64,000 nucleotides of DNA from Stomoxys calcitrans (taxonomy: Eukaryota; Arthropoda; Insecta; Diptera; Muscidae): positions 54,586,286-54,650,285 of the forward strand of contig NC_081552.1 in assembly GCF_963082655.1 (NCBI RefSeq), given 5' to 3'. Positions 22,656 through 34,627 of the stretch are shown in pieces; within the stretch, counting starts at the first letter, position 1, and every line of letters starts with the position of its first letter. Position numbers and translations under genes: made by a program. The notes below the pieces were generated by a model. It worked only from the letters and a program-made list of their open reading frames with translations, was not told where the DNA came from and made no database searches.

Positions 22656-23727
22656 CGACATTACAAGTTTGCAGGCAGATCTGGAAAACCCAAAGTTATT
22701 TCTAAGCTTCTCAATCATAGTCCTGAAGCAAATGAAGCTTTCGTCATGTCAAGAGATACAAGATCACTTACTTTACCATTATTAATATCATTCCTAATAG
22801 ATTCAGTAATCTAAGATTAGGAATCTAAGATCTTTGTCTGGCACCCATCATTATCTGCTCCTTACGAATATGTTCAAAAACATTAGAAAGAACTGGAAGA
22901 ACTGCGAATAACAGCTACGAAATATTCGCTTAAAACAGGTACAAATGAGAAAAGGGTAGGAAAGATCACAGCAATATGCGTACTTAAATACGCGTACTTA
23001 AATCTATAGAAGAAGGTAGAACTATCGAAGGTAGGCAAGCATTGTCATAAACCGTCTCAGACAATGTTTTCATAGTCACGAAACTATAATTGCTCACATG
23101 AAATAAGATCAAAATCGAAAGAACAAAGAATCAGTGCATGGTGAAAAATTGATGGACACTGAGCCTGATTAGGACGGAAAGTCACTGATCACCAACCAGC
23201 ATAAAATCGATCAAAGATGTTGTTCCATGAGCAACACTACGGTGAGTGGGACTGGAATTGTGCACAATAGACACAGCAAGTCTAGTACACAAAGGTCGTA
23301 ACAAGGTAGATCTTGACACATTGAACAAATCACAATTGAAATCACCAACAACAATAACTTTCGAATAATTCAAAAGCAAGTTGTAGTGCAGTTACTCAAA
23401 AGATGCAAGATCTCCAACTGGAGGTAAATAAACTACCTCAAACTTGACCCTAGTATCCCCAGAATACAACTCAAGGAAGAGAGATACGCATTTGCCTAAA
23501 GCAATATGTAGCTCTACCTTATGTTTGATAGAATTGGAATCATATATTATACACTGGAAACAACTGGTTAAAACCAGATTTCAGAAATAGCTAAAACATC
23601 AATTTTGGAAGCGAACAACATCGATTTCAGTTCATCAAATTGTACAGAACTGGTAGAAGGCCTAACACTCTGACAGTTCAGATGACCCACAATAAATTTG
23701 CCATTAGATGCACTTAAACTGCTAACC
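22656..23727 (-). pseudogene. Non-LTR element C, endonuclease and RT start
   Basis: In element sense this begins near 23690 with the apurinic-endonuclease N-terminus (FIVGHLNCQSVRPS), continues with VYLPPVGD and KVIVVGDFNCDLF (near 23350) and the active-site region TSLIDFMLVGD. It then reaches the RT start (DLVSLDMTKASFASGL near 22750) and is cut off at the nested element. Frameshifts are frequent. Together with 19946-20735 and 11001-11157 it forms one co-linear element. Confidence 0.8.
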
Positions 23728-24402
23728 ACAGGACCCAATCCCATGGCAGCCGGTTGTACTCACCGGATTGACCCGATGGAATCATCATCGGCAAGGTCTG
23801 TCGACTCAGTGTACTTGTTCGCCCTTTTTTCTTCATGGGAGAGGCATTTCCCGGGGTGCCTTCTCCGGACCACGCTTGTGGTCCGTGCCGGGATTGAAAA
23901 GAGTCCCGGTCCCTGGTTAAGTTCGATTTACCAGAACTGCCTCCATTATGGGTCGGTGTCGGTGAGGTGGTACAAGTGCATGGGCTGGGTACATTTACGA
24001 TCTTGCTCTGGCCTGGTCACTACTGGAGTATAGTCACACTCAATATGTTGCAAGGTGCTGTGCGAACATAAATAGCAGTGGGTCACAAGCGTCGTCATCC
24101 TCGGACTATGTGACCCCACCGACCTCCCCGTACGGCAATATACCCAGCATCCCAGCCCCTATATTGCCAGGCCAGTGCCTGGAAGTGTATCATTTTTGCA
24201 ATTGAATTGCAACGGTCTCAGAGGCAAGATCAACAAGATAGTGGATTTTCATGGTATTCTTCCCTAGGTAACAACTAGCGGGGTATAGCTTTGGCAGAGC
24301 AGATTAAAGGCTCGACGTTTTACAAGGTGAATATTTAGCTCGTCAGACATTTCCATTGCTTCTCCTGAGTGACGTATCTTAACAAGCCGTCATTTCTTTG
24401 GG
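23728..24402 (+). mobile_element. Non-LTR element B, 5' end copy with internal deletions
   Basis: Starts at the 5' end shared with the full-length B element (aatcccatggcagccgg). Its ORF1 reads MAAGCTHRIDPMESS and then RAGIEKSPGPW, a decayed 2A-like motif (N changed to S), followed by a degraded PHD-like finger. A shift near 24025 breaks it; a homologous ORF1 stop follows LPGQCLEVYHFCN. The ORF2 start VSFLQLNCNGLRGK is visible at 24190-24230. The copy then jumps to GIALAEQI-like endonuclease sequence and ends near 24400, so two internal deletions removed most of ORF2. Confidence 0.8.
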
Positions 24403-25827
24403 ATAACATTTATTTGGCATCTCTGTCAAAAGATATCGTGTACAGAAAAACACAGGTCCAATTACAACGTGTGTTTCTGCATATGTGACCTTAGAAATCT
24501 AATTGGACATGCCCAGCTGTCTTCCCAAAATACGTCTCTGGAAAGACCTGCGCTCTTACGTTGGAAGTTTTTATTTGAAGTCGGAATTATCTATGGCCTT
24601 TCTTGTCTTGCGTTTGATTTTGATAAATAACAAACTAAAGGTTCGTCCTACCTTGCTCCTCCCAAATAATATACCGTGCTTTGTGCTGTACCAGTAGTGC
24701 GAGATGTTGGTAATCCGGTGTGGCATTCAACGCTGTTAGCCAAAGATATTTAACACAAAAGTAGATAGCACCTGACAAAAATTAAATAAAACTCTGTTAC
24801 TTTAACTTTCAACAGATCATTTGCTTTCTTTTTCTTGGCAATGTGCAATTAATAAAAAAAACGGAACTTACTTGATTTTATGCACGTACTTATGTCTATA
24901 TAAATGTAATCATGGGCAGGATAGCACGGTAGGCATTTGTTTATAAAAAGATTCTGGATAAAACTGTAACAAAAAAATTAAATCCAAATGTCGATTTAAT
25001 TTTTTTGCAAATTCACAATTTATAATTCTTTTACTATCTTTTTATTTAAAATTTTCAACAACCGATCACAACGATACACATAATAAACTTTGCACCAAGT
25101 ATACAAGCACACTGAAATGGCTTTTTCTCCCTTAACTGGCATATATAGGGTCGCTTTGCATGAAAAAACCTTCCAACAAACGACATCTTTACCTTAGGTC
25201 GCCATTCTAATATCTTTGGTCTCATTCACTTCGAATAAATATTTGACCCTTTCTTTTATTTACACTCAATTTATCTATACCGTCTATTTGCCACTGCTCT
25301 TATGTGTGGTTGTAACGCCAATCTCATACATCAACTGTCAAAACGCTGTATACACACATACAATTTTCTTCGTCAGCCTGTTGCGGTATCGTTCCACATT
25401 TTTCAACAATTTTAATAATATCTCCACTTCTTTTCATTTCAGATCTTCTTCCTCTTGATGGCATGGATTGTTCCTGATGGACTACTTTCAAGGAATCCGT
25501 TTCAATCATGCTGATTTGGTTTCCCCTCAAAAGCCCTATAAGGAACAATGCATTCCAGCAAGAGGAAGCACATGTGGATTTGGGTTCGGGAAAGTCGCGG
25601 TGTCAACCCAGCCGCATACTGCCGGACTTTTCCTGCGAAAACATTAAAACAAAAATATGGATAGAATCCTATTGATAAATATAAAAAAAACAAGGACCGT
25701 CCCAACGATACCATAAAAAAGCAAAAACAACAAAAACACTAACAAACTAATGTTGGGCATTAAGAAAAAAACAAAACATTAACAACTAACACTCTTATTC
25801 ACATAAAAGCAACAACAACAAAAATCA
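24403..25827. other. Interval without recognised gene
   Basis: AT-rich with one GC-richer patch near 25550-25640. Short frames on both strands have no recognisable motif. I cannot assign this stretch. Confidence 0.5.
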
Positions 25828-26045
25828 TGAATTGGGCACGCTGGTGAGCCTTGGGCAAGCCCCTGCATAAAATATAGTGTCCACCATCATCATCTATGTA
25901 AATGCAACAAATGGGCCCTCTGGTGAGCCTTGGGCAAGCTCCAGCATAAAATAGTGTCCACAGTCTTCTACATGAATGCAACAACTGGACACGCTGGTGA
26001 GCCTTGGGCAAGCTCCCAGCGTCATGTGACATCCACAGTTCTACT
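25828..26045. repeat. Minisatellite, three units of about 76 bp
   Basis: Three direct repeats, each containing ggtgagccttgggcaagc (at about 25842, 25919 and 25994) followed by cataaaatagtgtccac and a catcat/atgcaacaa segment. Units differ by point changes and small indels. Confidence 0.75.
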
Positions 26046-26330
26046 TAGCCCCCTCCAGCACGCTGGGGATATCAACGTGGTCCTGGAGGCCACCACGTAG
26101 GTGCTAAAGGCCCCACACAGTGGAACCACCACGAAAATTTTTTTCCTGGGCATAGCGACTGGACTTTGTCCATGTGCCGCAACAACTTTTTTGGTTATCC
26201 CAAAAAGGTCGTCCACACATTTCGTCAAGATCCTAGGTCTTATACCACAGTTTGAAAGGCATTCATTCAGCAGCTCCTTCATTACACAGTCCATTGGTAT
26301 ATACTGGGGAAGAGGGACACTACATCGAGC
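26040..26330 (-). pseudogene. Penelope-like element, RT fragment
   Basis: Minus-strand peptide with MDCVMKELLNECLSNCGIRP followed by CVDDLFGI, resembling the YVDD active-site region of Penelope-like reverse transcriptases, where the aspartate pair is retained but Y is replaced by C. The fragment is short and diverges beyond AAHG. It lies head to head with the plus-strand Penelope fragment that follows, indicating a rearranged insertion. Confidence 0.6.
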
Positions 26331-26459
26331 GTAAACTTTGTTTCGTCGGTATTTATCGCAGTATTCTGCATTTTTGCTTTAAATTTGCCTGAGTTTTTGA
26401 CGTTGTACTTAGATTCTTTTGTCAGATTAGATGAAATTGTAGTAGTATATCTGATATCG

Positions 26460-27190
26460 ACTGGTATCAGAAGCCTTTATCCTGGGGCAGAATATTAAAT
26501 TATCCAAAAAGAATTATTTTAAATACAGCTTTAAATCTTATCAATAGAGTTAACAATATAGGTGACGAAAGATTCCACGATAAAACCACTAGAAAAATTG
26601 TCATTATCCTTCAAAATATTAAAGTCCCATCAACAGTCATTGAATCAGTATTAAAAGAATCAATGAACAGTAAGCCAAAAGAGAGAGAGAACAAAACCTA
26701 TTGGAGAGATTTGAAAAAGCCAATTGCATAGACAAATCAAAATATAAAATCGCACACAAAACCACAAATACACTTAGATCGCCATTTATTGACACACAAG
26801 GCGAAATTAGACAATATGGTGAAATCGAATGTAGCATTCCAGACCAAATGCAATGGAGATAGAACTACCGGATGCCATAAATTATATATCGGAACCACCA
26901 AAAATAAACTAAAAACTAGACTGGCAGACCATAAATCCGACATTAAATTAAGGAGTAGAAAGACACACAAAAAACAGCATTAGTAGCATACTGCAACAGA
27001 ACACCATGAGCCAGACTTAGAGAGAGTAAGAATAATAGATAACGAGATAAATTACAACAAAAGACTAACACTAGAAACGCTACACATCATCAACACAACA
27101 AAACGCATGAATTACAAAGCAGACACAGAGGGATGCGCGACCATCTATAGACCGTTGGTACAAAGAGTGAACAAAGTCCAACAATAAAAA
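26460..27190 (+). pseudogene. Penelope-like element, linker and GIY-YIG endonuclease
   Basis: Plus strand. First the linker (YPKRIILNTALNLINRVNNI), then CHKLYIGTTKNKLKTRLADH, the GIY-YIG-type endonuclease start with the conserved YIG and arginine, then a decayed C-terminus with ETLHIINTTKRMNYKADTEG-like words in shifted frames. Penelope-like elements join RT and GIY-YIG in one protein; here the RT part lies on the other strand, so the copy is inverted or recombined. Confidence 0.75.
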
Positions 27191-27245
27191 CTACAAAACA
27201 GTAGCAATGCAGACAATGCAGAACGATTGTTGAAGACGGTCGCAT

Positions 27246-27898
27246 AGGTTAGGTTAGATTGAAAAGAAGGTGCAGATATTAATTTGCCCCATGCCACTAT
27301 GGACATACACCTAAGCCAGTACTCGGCTTGTTGTGCGCTCTAAAAACTATAAAGTAATCTCTAAAAAGAAAATTTTAATTTAGGAATTCCGTGCTACTTA
27401 CAAAATCCTCAATTGTTTTCAATTCCACTCCCTTAAGTTGGTTCATGCCTGGTACTGTGGCTCCGGTATCTGTTAGACGCGAAAGCCGGGCAATGACAAA
27501 GGAAATGCTCCAACGTCTCATCATCTTCCCCGCATGCCTGCACATGATATCACTTGCCGCACCGATTTTACTTAAGTGAGCTCGTAGTCCTATGTGTCCT
27601 GTTAAGATACCAATAGCTATACTGATCTGCTTCTTACTTCCCTTCAGTAATTGCCTCGTCTTTTCACGATATGGATCCCCCCATAGGATTTTCGCCGTCC
27701 TACCGACCGTTTCACCGTTCCACAATGTTGCATGCGCATTTGTCGCCAACTCCCTTAACTCGAATTGCGTCGACCCGAAAGGCTTCGGGTTAACCAAGTT
27801 TATTGAGGGAAGTCCTCTGACCTTCACAGACAAATCATCTGCCCTTTCATTCCTCCTTTTTCCTTTATGCCAGGCACCCAAACGATGCAGATTTTGCA
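27246..27898 (-). mobile_element. Non-LTR element A, 3' end copy
   Basis: Contains a 174-codon open stretch (27899-27375) covering the region after RNase H: RRNERADDLSVKVRGLPSIN, NAHATLWNGETVGRTAKILW and a cysteine-containing tail (IMCRHAGK, a decayed CCHC). Downstream, 27246-27374 looks like the 3' UTR and starts at ggttaggttagattg. It is the only copy in the window that shows the 3' end. The 5' side is truncated at about 27898, where repeat E starts. Confidence 0.8.
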
Positions 27899-28255
27899 AT
27901 GTTGTTGTGTGCGCAATGACAAAACTTGAGTAGGACCACTAACCGTTGTATTGTGAATGACACAATGGTTATTCCATCGGCAGAAACAGCTGGCCGTATA
28001 GGTGCCGTTGTTCATGACTGATGTCTTGGGGACAAATATAAACAATGAGAAGAAAAGTGAAAGGAAAAAGGGCCATAACAGGAAATTTTTGGAAAATGGA
28101 CGATTTCCTTGTCTTTTTCCTTTCTCTTGGATTCGAAAATTGGAGCTGGCTGGACGTGTCGATCGTGGGAAAAAAACTATATGTGGTTATCCGAGCTTAC
28201 CGAGTTGTTTACCGAACCAACTAAAAATAGCCTGGTTAGACAACAACAACAACAA
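27899..28255 (+). repeat. Repeat family E, copy 1
   Basis: About 350 bp shared with 63621-63985. Words in common include gcgcaatgacaaaac, aaacagctggccgtataggt, gtgaaaggaaaaag and tgggctttttcctgtctctt-like sequence. It ends in caacaacaacaacaaaat. No coding sense; class unknown, possibly a SINE or MITE. Confidence 0.65.
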
Positions 28256-29489
28256 AATAAAAAAAAACAATGCTTTAGTTTTTTTTATGAATTATATTTG
28301 GTGCCACTAATGGACGTTGAATGACGCCAATAGTGTACACGGCAAAATAACCTAAAGTGTGATAAATAACTTGAACACCAGCTTAAAAATCTAAGCGTGA
28401 ACAAAAAGAAGAATAAACTAATACCTTACAAGCTAAAGTGAATTAATACAGCTTACAAACTAATTGAAAAAAACTGAAGTCTTACAAACTAAAGACTTAC
28501 AACTATCTGTGAACTCATGAAAAAATACCTACAAGCTAATGAATTAATTAAACCTACGAAATACGAATAAAATCAACAACTATATAACCATCCAGTCGGT
28601 CACCGAACACGTCCAGTCACCATCACCGCTCCAGTCATCGTGGGAGGCGCAGAAAACTGGCATGCTCACACCGACATGCTCACATAAAGAACCCTATGCG
28701 GACTGTTGATCACCTCCAGACCTGACTGCCTTTTGTTTAAGTATCCTAAATTTGTGAGAAAGAAAAAGAACTTTTTAATGAAAGTGATTAGGCAGAACAA
28801 TTGCGCATTTTCTTTAATTGACTTACCTTTTCCAGCTTTGGTAGGAGAGGTGCCGAAGCGCCTAGGGTGAGCTCATTTTAAGAAGCTTTGGTAGTTAAAG
28901 AATAGGGTTTTTTTTTGCCTCATTAACGCAAACCGATTGTGCTGCCTCCATAAAAAATTAACACAATTGCAAATAAATTTGCAAAATAAAAAAGGAACCT
29001 GTAAAAACATTAAAAAAATACAAATATAAGCACAACAAGCAAGAGAAGAAAAAAAAGAAATATACACATACTTACTTACAAATAGACATACACGTACGGA
29101 CGGCCAGTTCAGAGGAGGGTCCATCATCATCTACTGTCACCGTCTGCTAAGCCTTAGCCCTGGTTCTGGCCTGGAAGAATAAGAGAGGCAACTTTAGTAT
29201 ATTGGATTTTAAGTCTGAATTAATTTCGATATTTGGTTTTCTTTTATTTTTTCTTTTGAATGTTACATTTACATAATATTATCTTTTGTTTTTATTGGAT
29301 TTTTGTTTGCATTTTCCATATCTTTAGTCTTCCAAAAGATCATTATTAAAATTTTATAATGTTTATTGAAAGGAATGCTAAACATGTTGGCTTAGGCTAA
29401 TTTTGAAAGGTGGTAGGTTACATTTTGAAAAGGTAAGTAAAGGTAGCAAATACGCGATGTTCCAGATGGCTTGAGGGGCATTAAGGAGA
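28256..29489. other. Interval without recognised gene
   Basis: AT-rich with repeated cttacaa/aagctaa words at 28420-28560, and a GC-richer patch at 28600-28740. It might be the leader of an unidentified element but shows no diagnostic motif. Confidence 0.4.
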
Positions 29490-29880
29490 GACTCTGGTGG
29501 AGTCTCTGAGTGAGGGCCAGAAGCTTGGCATAACACCAGCCAAGCAGCGTGTCAGCGCCGTGTAAGTTAATTCGTTTTCGTTTCGTGAGTGGACGCGTGC
29601 CCTTCTTTTCCGGTACTATTTCCCCTCTTCCTGTCATCTGTTTTTTGCTTCCCTTTGTATGGACTTGTTTCGGCCTACCTTTTTTTGTTTATTTACTCGA
29701 ACCCCGGTATGATTTTTTGTGTATGGTGTAAACGTTGTCGTTGGTTGCAACCCCCATCCGGCGAGCCCTGGCCGGGCTAGACGCCAGCATACCGGCAAGG
29801 CAGCAAGCGACACCACAATCGGGGGTTTGCCACAAGGCAAATCCCAACCTCAAAACACACCCTAAACAATCTTCAGAGAA
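29490..29880 (+). other. GC-rich segment, possible 5' end of an unidentified retroelement
   Basis: GC-richer than its surroundings, with a plus-strand open frame from 29735 starting MSLVATPIRRALAGLDASIP. The style (structured 5' part, then a short ORF1-like start) suggests the 5' end of a non-LTR element cut at about 29880, where element A sequence on the opposite strand begins. No domain is recognisable. Confidence 0.3.
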
Positions 29881-31771
29881 GACGTTAATCTCCCTCTTAT
29901 ATTGGAAAGTGTTCGTGACTTTACCGTCCTGGTTATTATTGCCCTTATGGCAATTTTACTGTCGGTAAAATTAACTCGACGTCCTCGCGTTAACACCATA
30001 CCACCTCACGCATTCCGTGATCGCCCGAATCTCCGCCTGAAGGACCGTATTGTTGTCAGTTGGTCTAAAACAGATCTTAGTCCCTGAGTTCTCAATGTAG
30101 ACCTAGCTTTGATCCATCCGTGTAACATGATCTTCAAGATGACAATACTAAGGTTCCGTTAATTCAATACTTTGCCGATGGCAGCAGTGACACGCACTCG
30201 ACTTCAAGGTTCATCTCAGGTATCCGATCGGAAACCTCTTCCCTTCCTTCCAGGATTCCTATCGTCGCTTCGATTATACCGCGATGGTATGAGCTGTTCC
30301 CATCCACAATCCTTTCTCCCATCGCCTTAAGTCTAATAGCTGGACTTAATGGGTCGGATATCTAGAATAGTCTCCAGTGCCCTAGTGGGCACTAATCGCT
30401 CCGCCTATGCCAAGACAACATGTTCTTTGAACCTGTTGTATGGTCCTTATGTTACACTTTTTCTCCATAGCAGTCCACCAAACTAATGAGGCGCAAGTAA
30501 GTATTGGTCTAATCGCGCTCCTGTGGGGCCAGTGGATTATCCTCGGATTCAGGCCCCATTTGTGAGCCTTTTCAGTACGCTCCTGAATGTGACACTTCCA
30601 ACTCAGTTTCCTGTCCAAGATCACACCTAAGTATTCGACCTTGTCAGGTATCGAAATTGTTCTATTGAGGAAACGTGATGTGTCAACTTGGCCTACCCTT
30701 GTCTTCCTCGTGTCTTCTTTGGGTTAAAATTCAGACCCCTAGGCCTATCCCAGCCGTGTACCATCTGCAAGACCCTTTCGGCCCTACTGCATAGTTCGTT
30801 CGGATCCTTACCCTTAGAAGTATTATAATATCGTCTGCGTGGCAGACGGGTTCAAATCCCTCCTCAGTCAGCATCCGTAATAGGTCATTTATGGTGGTCA
30901 CCCATAGGAGTAGCGATAAAATGCCCCCTGTGGCGTGACCTGTGCCACTTTCTCCCTTAAATTTATGCCATGGGACACAAAATTTATCCACCTGTACCTT
31001 AGCATATGGTTTATCCAGCCTCTAAGGACCGGGTACACCCGGTACTGGTCTAAGGATTGGATCAGTGTGCCGCTCCGCACATTGTTAAAAGCCCCTTCGA
31101 TGTCAATGCATATCGCCAGGGTGTACGTTTTGACATCGAAAGATTCTTCTATTTTCAAATCGTCACATCTAATACCTCCTCCCTAATCCTTTTATCAAAG
31201 GTAGCGGTGTTAGCAATATTAAGTGCTATTAAGTCGATAGTATTCAAAACTGCCAGGGCTTGGCCCCGCTTATTAGTGTTAGTACTACCCCACAAAATGT
31301 GGTGAGAGTTCGCATCGCACCCTATTAGTACCTCGTTTCCAGTCTGTTTTGCTTCCCTCACCAGCCGTTGCAGCTCCGACTTGGGTGGCGGTGTCGGAGA
31401 GTCGAAAGGCAGATAAAGTTATGTCAGGTGCTCCACCGTCTCCCTGTCTCACCACTGTTGCACCCGACGTTGACAACCCTGGGGAAAATATATAATTCAA
31501 ATTCTTATGACAAATAACGCAGGTCCTCGGCCGAGTACCAGTGTTAGCATAGAATAATTGGTAGTTTATATGGTTCAGACCAGAAACTTTGTTCCGGGTC
31601 GTCCATGGCTCCTGAATTAAGGCACTATGAACCTTGCCCTGTCAGAGCATGTGTAGCAGTCTCGCTTCGGTGGAGGTTTATCTGGATTACCTCAATCATT
31701 GGGCCTCCAATAAATGAGCATCTTGGGAGTAGGTGATGATCTCATCATCTGCTCCCGGTTCTTCAGACTGT
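29881..31771 (-). pseudogene. Non-LTR element A, ORF2 (endonuclease, RT, RNase H), decayed
   Basis: Element sense runs from high to low coordinates. Near 31640 the endonuclease begins (LIQEPWTTRNKVSG in a broken frame), then NEVLIGCDANSHHILWGSTN at 31320, then RT pieces AICIDIEGAFNNV (31120), HADDIIILL, with a changed YxDD region (30830), ILDRKLSWKCHIQERTEKAH (30600) and the RNase H start near 30110. Many stops and shifts. The upper edge is cut by the Gypsy-2 3' LTR; the missing ORF1 continues at 43389. The lower edge is truncated within RNase H. Confidence 0.85.
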
Positions 31772-32940
31772 TGTAGCATACAACGCTAGGTCTAGTAAAC
31801 CCCAAGATGGTCTGAAATGTTTGAGCTGAAATCAGCAGCACGCAGCTAGCTTCCGGCTTCTGTCTCGTCGGCAATGGGGAGGTTCTTTAAGGCTGAAAAC
31901 TCAAACTATGGGATGTCTACACTATATTATTTTAAAAGTGTGCGTGCTAAAGATAGAAGAGAGGGAGAGAGAAATAGAGAGAGGAAAGTAAAAAAAAAGG
32001 GGGAATTTTCAAGAGAGGGTTTTGTCTACCACCGATGCAGAGATGTTCACATCGTAATACGCCCGCCCATCCATGACCAGGACTAAAACCCAAAGTTATA
32101 TCATATTTATCCATTGGTCCCACTGTACCTACCCTTCAAATGTTTGTAGCCCCGGAATCACAAAACGGAAATTTAGCTAATATTCATTATGTTGTTTATT
32201 AAACAAAATCCAAAATAATCCATTAAAATTCTAGAAAAAGCTAACTTGAACTTTCACATAACCTTAATCCTAAACAGCATTAATAAATTCATTAAAACAA
32301 TTTCCAGATAATTAACGTTCATTGTGGCCTAGACCAAATCAAGTAACAATAATTATTTAGATAGCAACTAGTCCAATAATAATTTAGGCAACAATGATTC
32401 TAAAAACAACTATCCCTTTACTTTAAAAACAGGAAACAAAACTAAAAGGCTAACAGCCTAGCTAAATGACAAATAAACCTAACCGGTGTATGTGCAATTT
32501 CAAAGAAAAAAAAAAAGCTGAAAGAAATATATCCCATTCGGATATCATGGGGTTAATTTAAATCAAATGTGCATGCAAAATTTAAATATAAAAGAAAATG
32601 TAAAAGAAAAGTTAATGGCAAAAACTTTAATTAAGAATGAAAATCCATTTAAAATTTCATTCTGGTTCGGGGATATGAACCTGCGACCCACTGTGCCGTG
32701 GTGGATTACATTCGAAATGCATTGGATGTATGTATGTAGCTTTAATCAGAATTATTTCTCTGTATGGTACATTAAAGTGCACCAAGTGCTTCCTCTTCCT
32801 CCCATATACTGCCTTACCCACGAGAGTTACCAAACAAATATCATCCAAACCAAAATGGAATTATTTAAAAAAACAAAAATTATTGATCTAATTAATTAAT
32901 TAGACAAAAAAAAATAAATTTTAAAAAGAAAAATTAAATG

Positions 32941-33011
32941 ACCGAACCCGGGCTTGATCCCACGACCTCACACTTCAGAGTCAGTTACCCCCACCACTGA
33001 GCCAACCAACC
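32941..33011 (-). other. tRNA-like segment inside Gypsy-2 3' LTR (minus)
   Basis: On the minus strand ttggctcagtgg matches the Pol III A box and gggatcaagccc roughly matches a B box at tRNA spacing, with an anticodon-loop-like ctctgaa between. The same segment is at 41741-41811 in the other LTR. It is probably a captured tRNA or tRNA-derived SINE head rather than a working tRNA gene. Confidence 0.5.
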
Positions 33012-34554
33012 ACTTGATGGGATGATGGCTAAGCGGCCATTTGATCACTTTGAATGATATTTGCTTAGTTACACCAAAAAAACAAGGTGAATACCACGTT
33101 GAACTTCGGTGGGTATTAAAATCTAATCAAAAAGGGTGTTTAATTACTCACTTTGAAAAATGTCCCCCGTTGAAAGATCTTTCAAGTGTTCCGGTTCCGG
33201 GATATTTTCCAACACAGCGATTCCAAGGAGGTATTTAAAAGCGGATATGGACAGGAAATTGGTGAAATCAGCAACAAAGCACTTACACACTCACGCATTC
33301 AATGTCTATGTTTTTTTTCCTTTTTTTTTTGTCTTTAACCACTGTCTTTTACTTTCTTTTTAAAAAAAAAATTAATTTTTAGCACAACAGTTTTAGCTAA
33401 TTTTCTTTATTTTATTTGTCTCTAGACTTTTTCTTTTTACCATTGAAATTGCACAACACTTACAAAAGTTTGAGTTCTAATTTTTTCCTATCAATATTTA
33501 TAGCTATTTTTACTTTAAATAATACTTTTTTTTTTTTTTTGTTTTTTTTTAGACAAAAAAACTTTCCGAATTAATTCAATTTTTCCTTTTTACTGTTTTC
33601 TTATGGTCTTTGGGTTTCTTTCGAAATATGTATGTTTCTTTTTTTTTCCCTCCCCGAACCGTTTTCTTTTATGTATATACGTACATAATTTTTTTTTTGT
33701 TACAATAAAATGGACAAAATTTTTTTTTTTTTTTTACAGGTTTTTAACCAATTTTGATATATTCTCTTTAAAAATTTTAGTTCTGGACGTTTGAGAGACT
33801 TAGTCAACAAAATTTTACACTTTCTAAAACACTTCTTGGTCTGGTAACCAGACGCAGGGCCAAGTTTTCACAATCTTCACAAATTACTCGATGAAATGCC
33901 CAAAAGCCGTCGGCGAATTTCTCCCAAATTCATCATCGAAAGGATATGCGGGTTTGTCGATGAGGGTTTCCCGTTCCCAAAAAAAAAGAATCGGCCTTTG
34001 ATGGTCCAAACAGCTAACATCAATCTCAAACAAAGCTAGTCCAGCCAGGCGAATGGGGATCAACCAAAAAAAAGGTTAAAAGTTCCAAAAAAAAATTGCA
34101 GCAGGAGCAGTAAAGATGCAATAGTAAAAGGCTCCAATAAGTGCAGCAGAAAAAAAAATATATTGCTGAAGCAAAAAAAAAATCAAAAAGAAAAAAAGGC
34201 AAAAAAAACAACAAAAAAATAGAATCTAAAAAAAATCATTAGCGACGGGATTCAATAGTCTCACCCCTTAAATGGCTCCAGAAAATTTATTGAAATAGAC
34301 AATTTCACTGAGCCTAACTTCTATTTATAAAATAAAAAGCCTTGGAAATAATGCGCTAATTCAGCTAATTTTCGTTAAATTGTTGCGGGAACTGCGTATA
34401 CGTATACGTACTAAAAACCAATACAAAAATAAAACCTTCCTCAACACAATCAAGCCAATGCTAATATGGATCTCAAGGCCCAGATCAAGCCCCACGGAGG
34501 TCCTATACAAGCACTTGGAGAAAAACCACAACTCCGACAGACCCACCCACACTA

Positions 34555-34627
34555 TAGGAATAGCCTAGCGGTTAGTGACGTCGCCTTGCAATCCGGAAGC
34601 CCAGGTTCGAATCCCGGACCGGTCGAA
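34555..34627 (+). other. tRNA-like segment inside Gypsy-2 3' LTR (plus)
   Basis: Contains a good A box (tagcctagcggtt, 34561-34573) and a perfect B box (ggttcgaatcc, 34604-34614) with tRNA-like spacing and a ccttgcaatcc loop region. It is repeated at 43154-43226 in the 5' LTR. The acceptor stem does not pair convincingly, so it is a tRNA-derived promoter module rather than a tRNA gene. Confidence 0.6.

Noticed and set aside
25828..26045. CRISPR-like array
   Set aside because: Units are long, directly adjacent and diverged with no unique spacers, and this is a eukaryotic genome; it is a minisatellite.
32567..32899. A 110-codon frame in the Gypsy-2 LTR, identical at 41366-41698
   Set aside because: Same reasoning: LTR identity, no motif, low-complexity ends, and a tRNA-like segment overlaps it.
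34555..34627. Calling the tRNA-like segments functional tRNA genes
   Set aside because: A and B boxes are present but the acceptor stem does not pair convincingly and the segment lies within an LTR in two copies.
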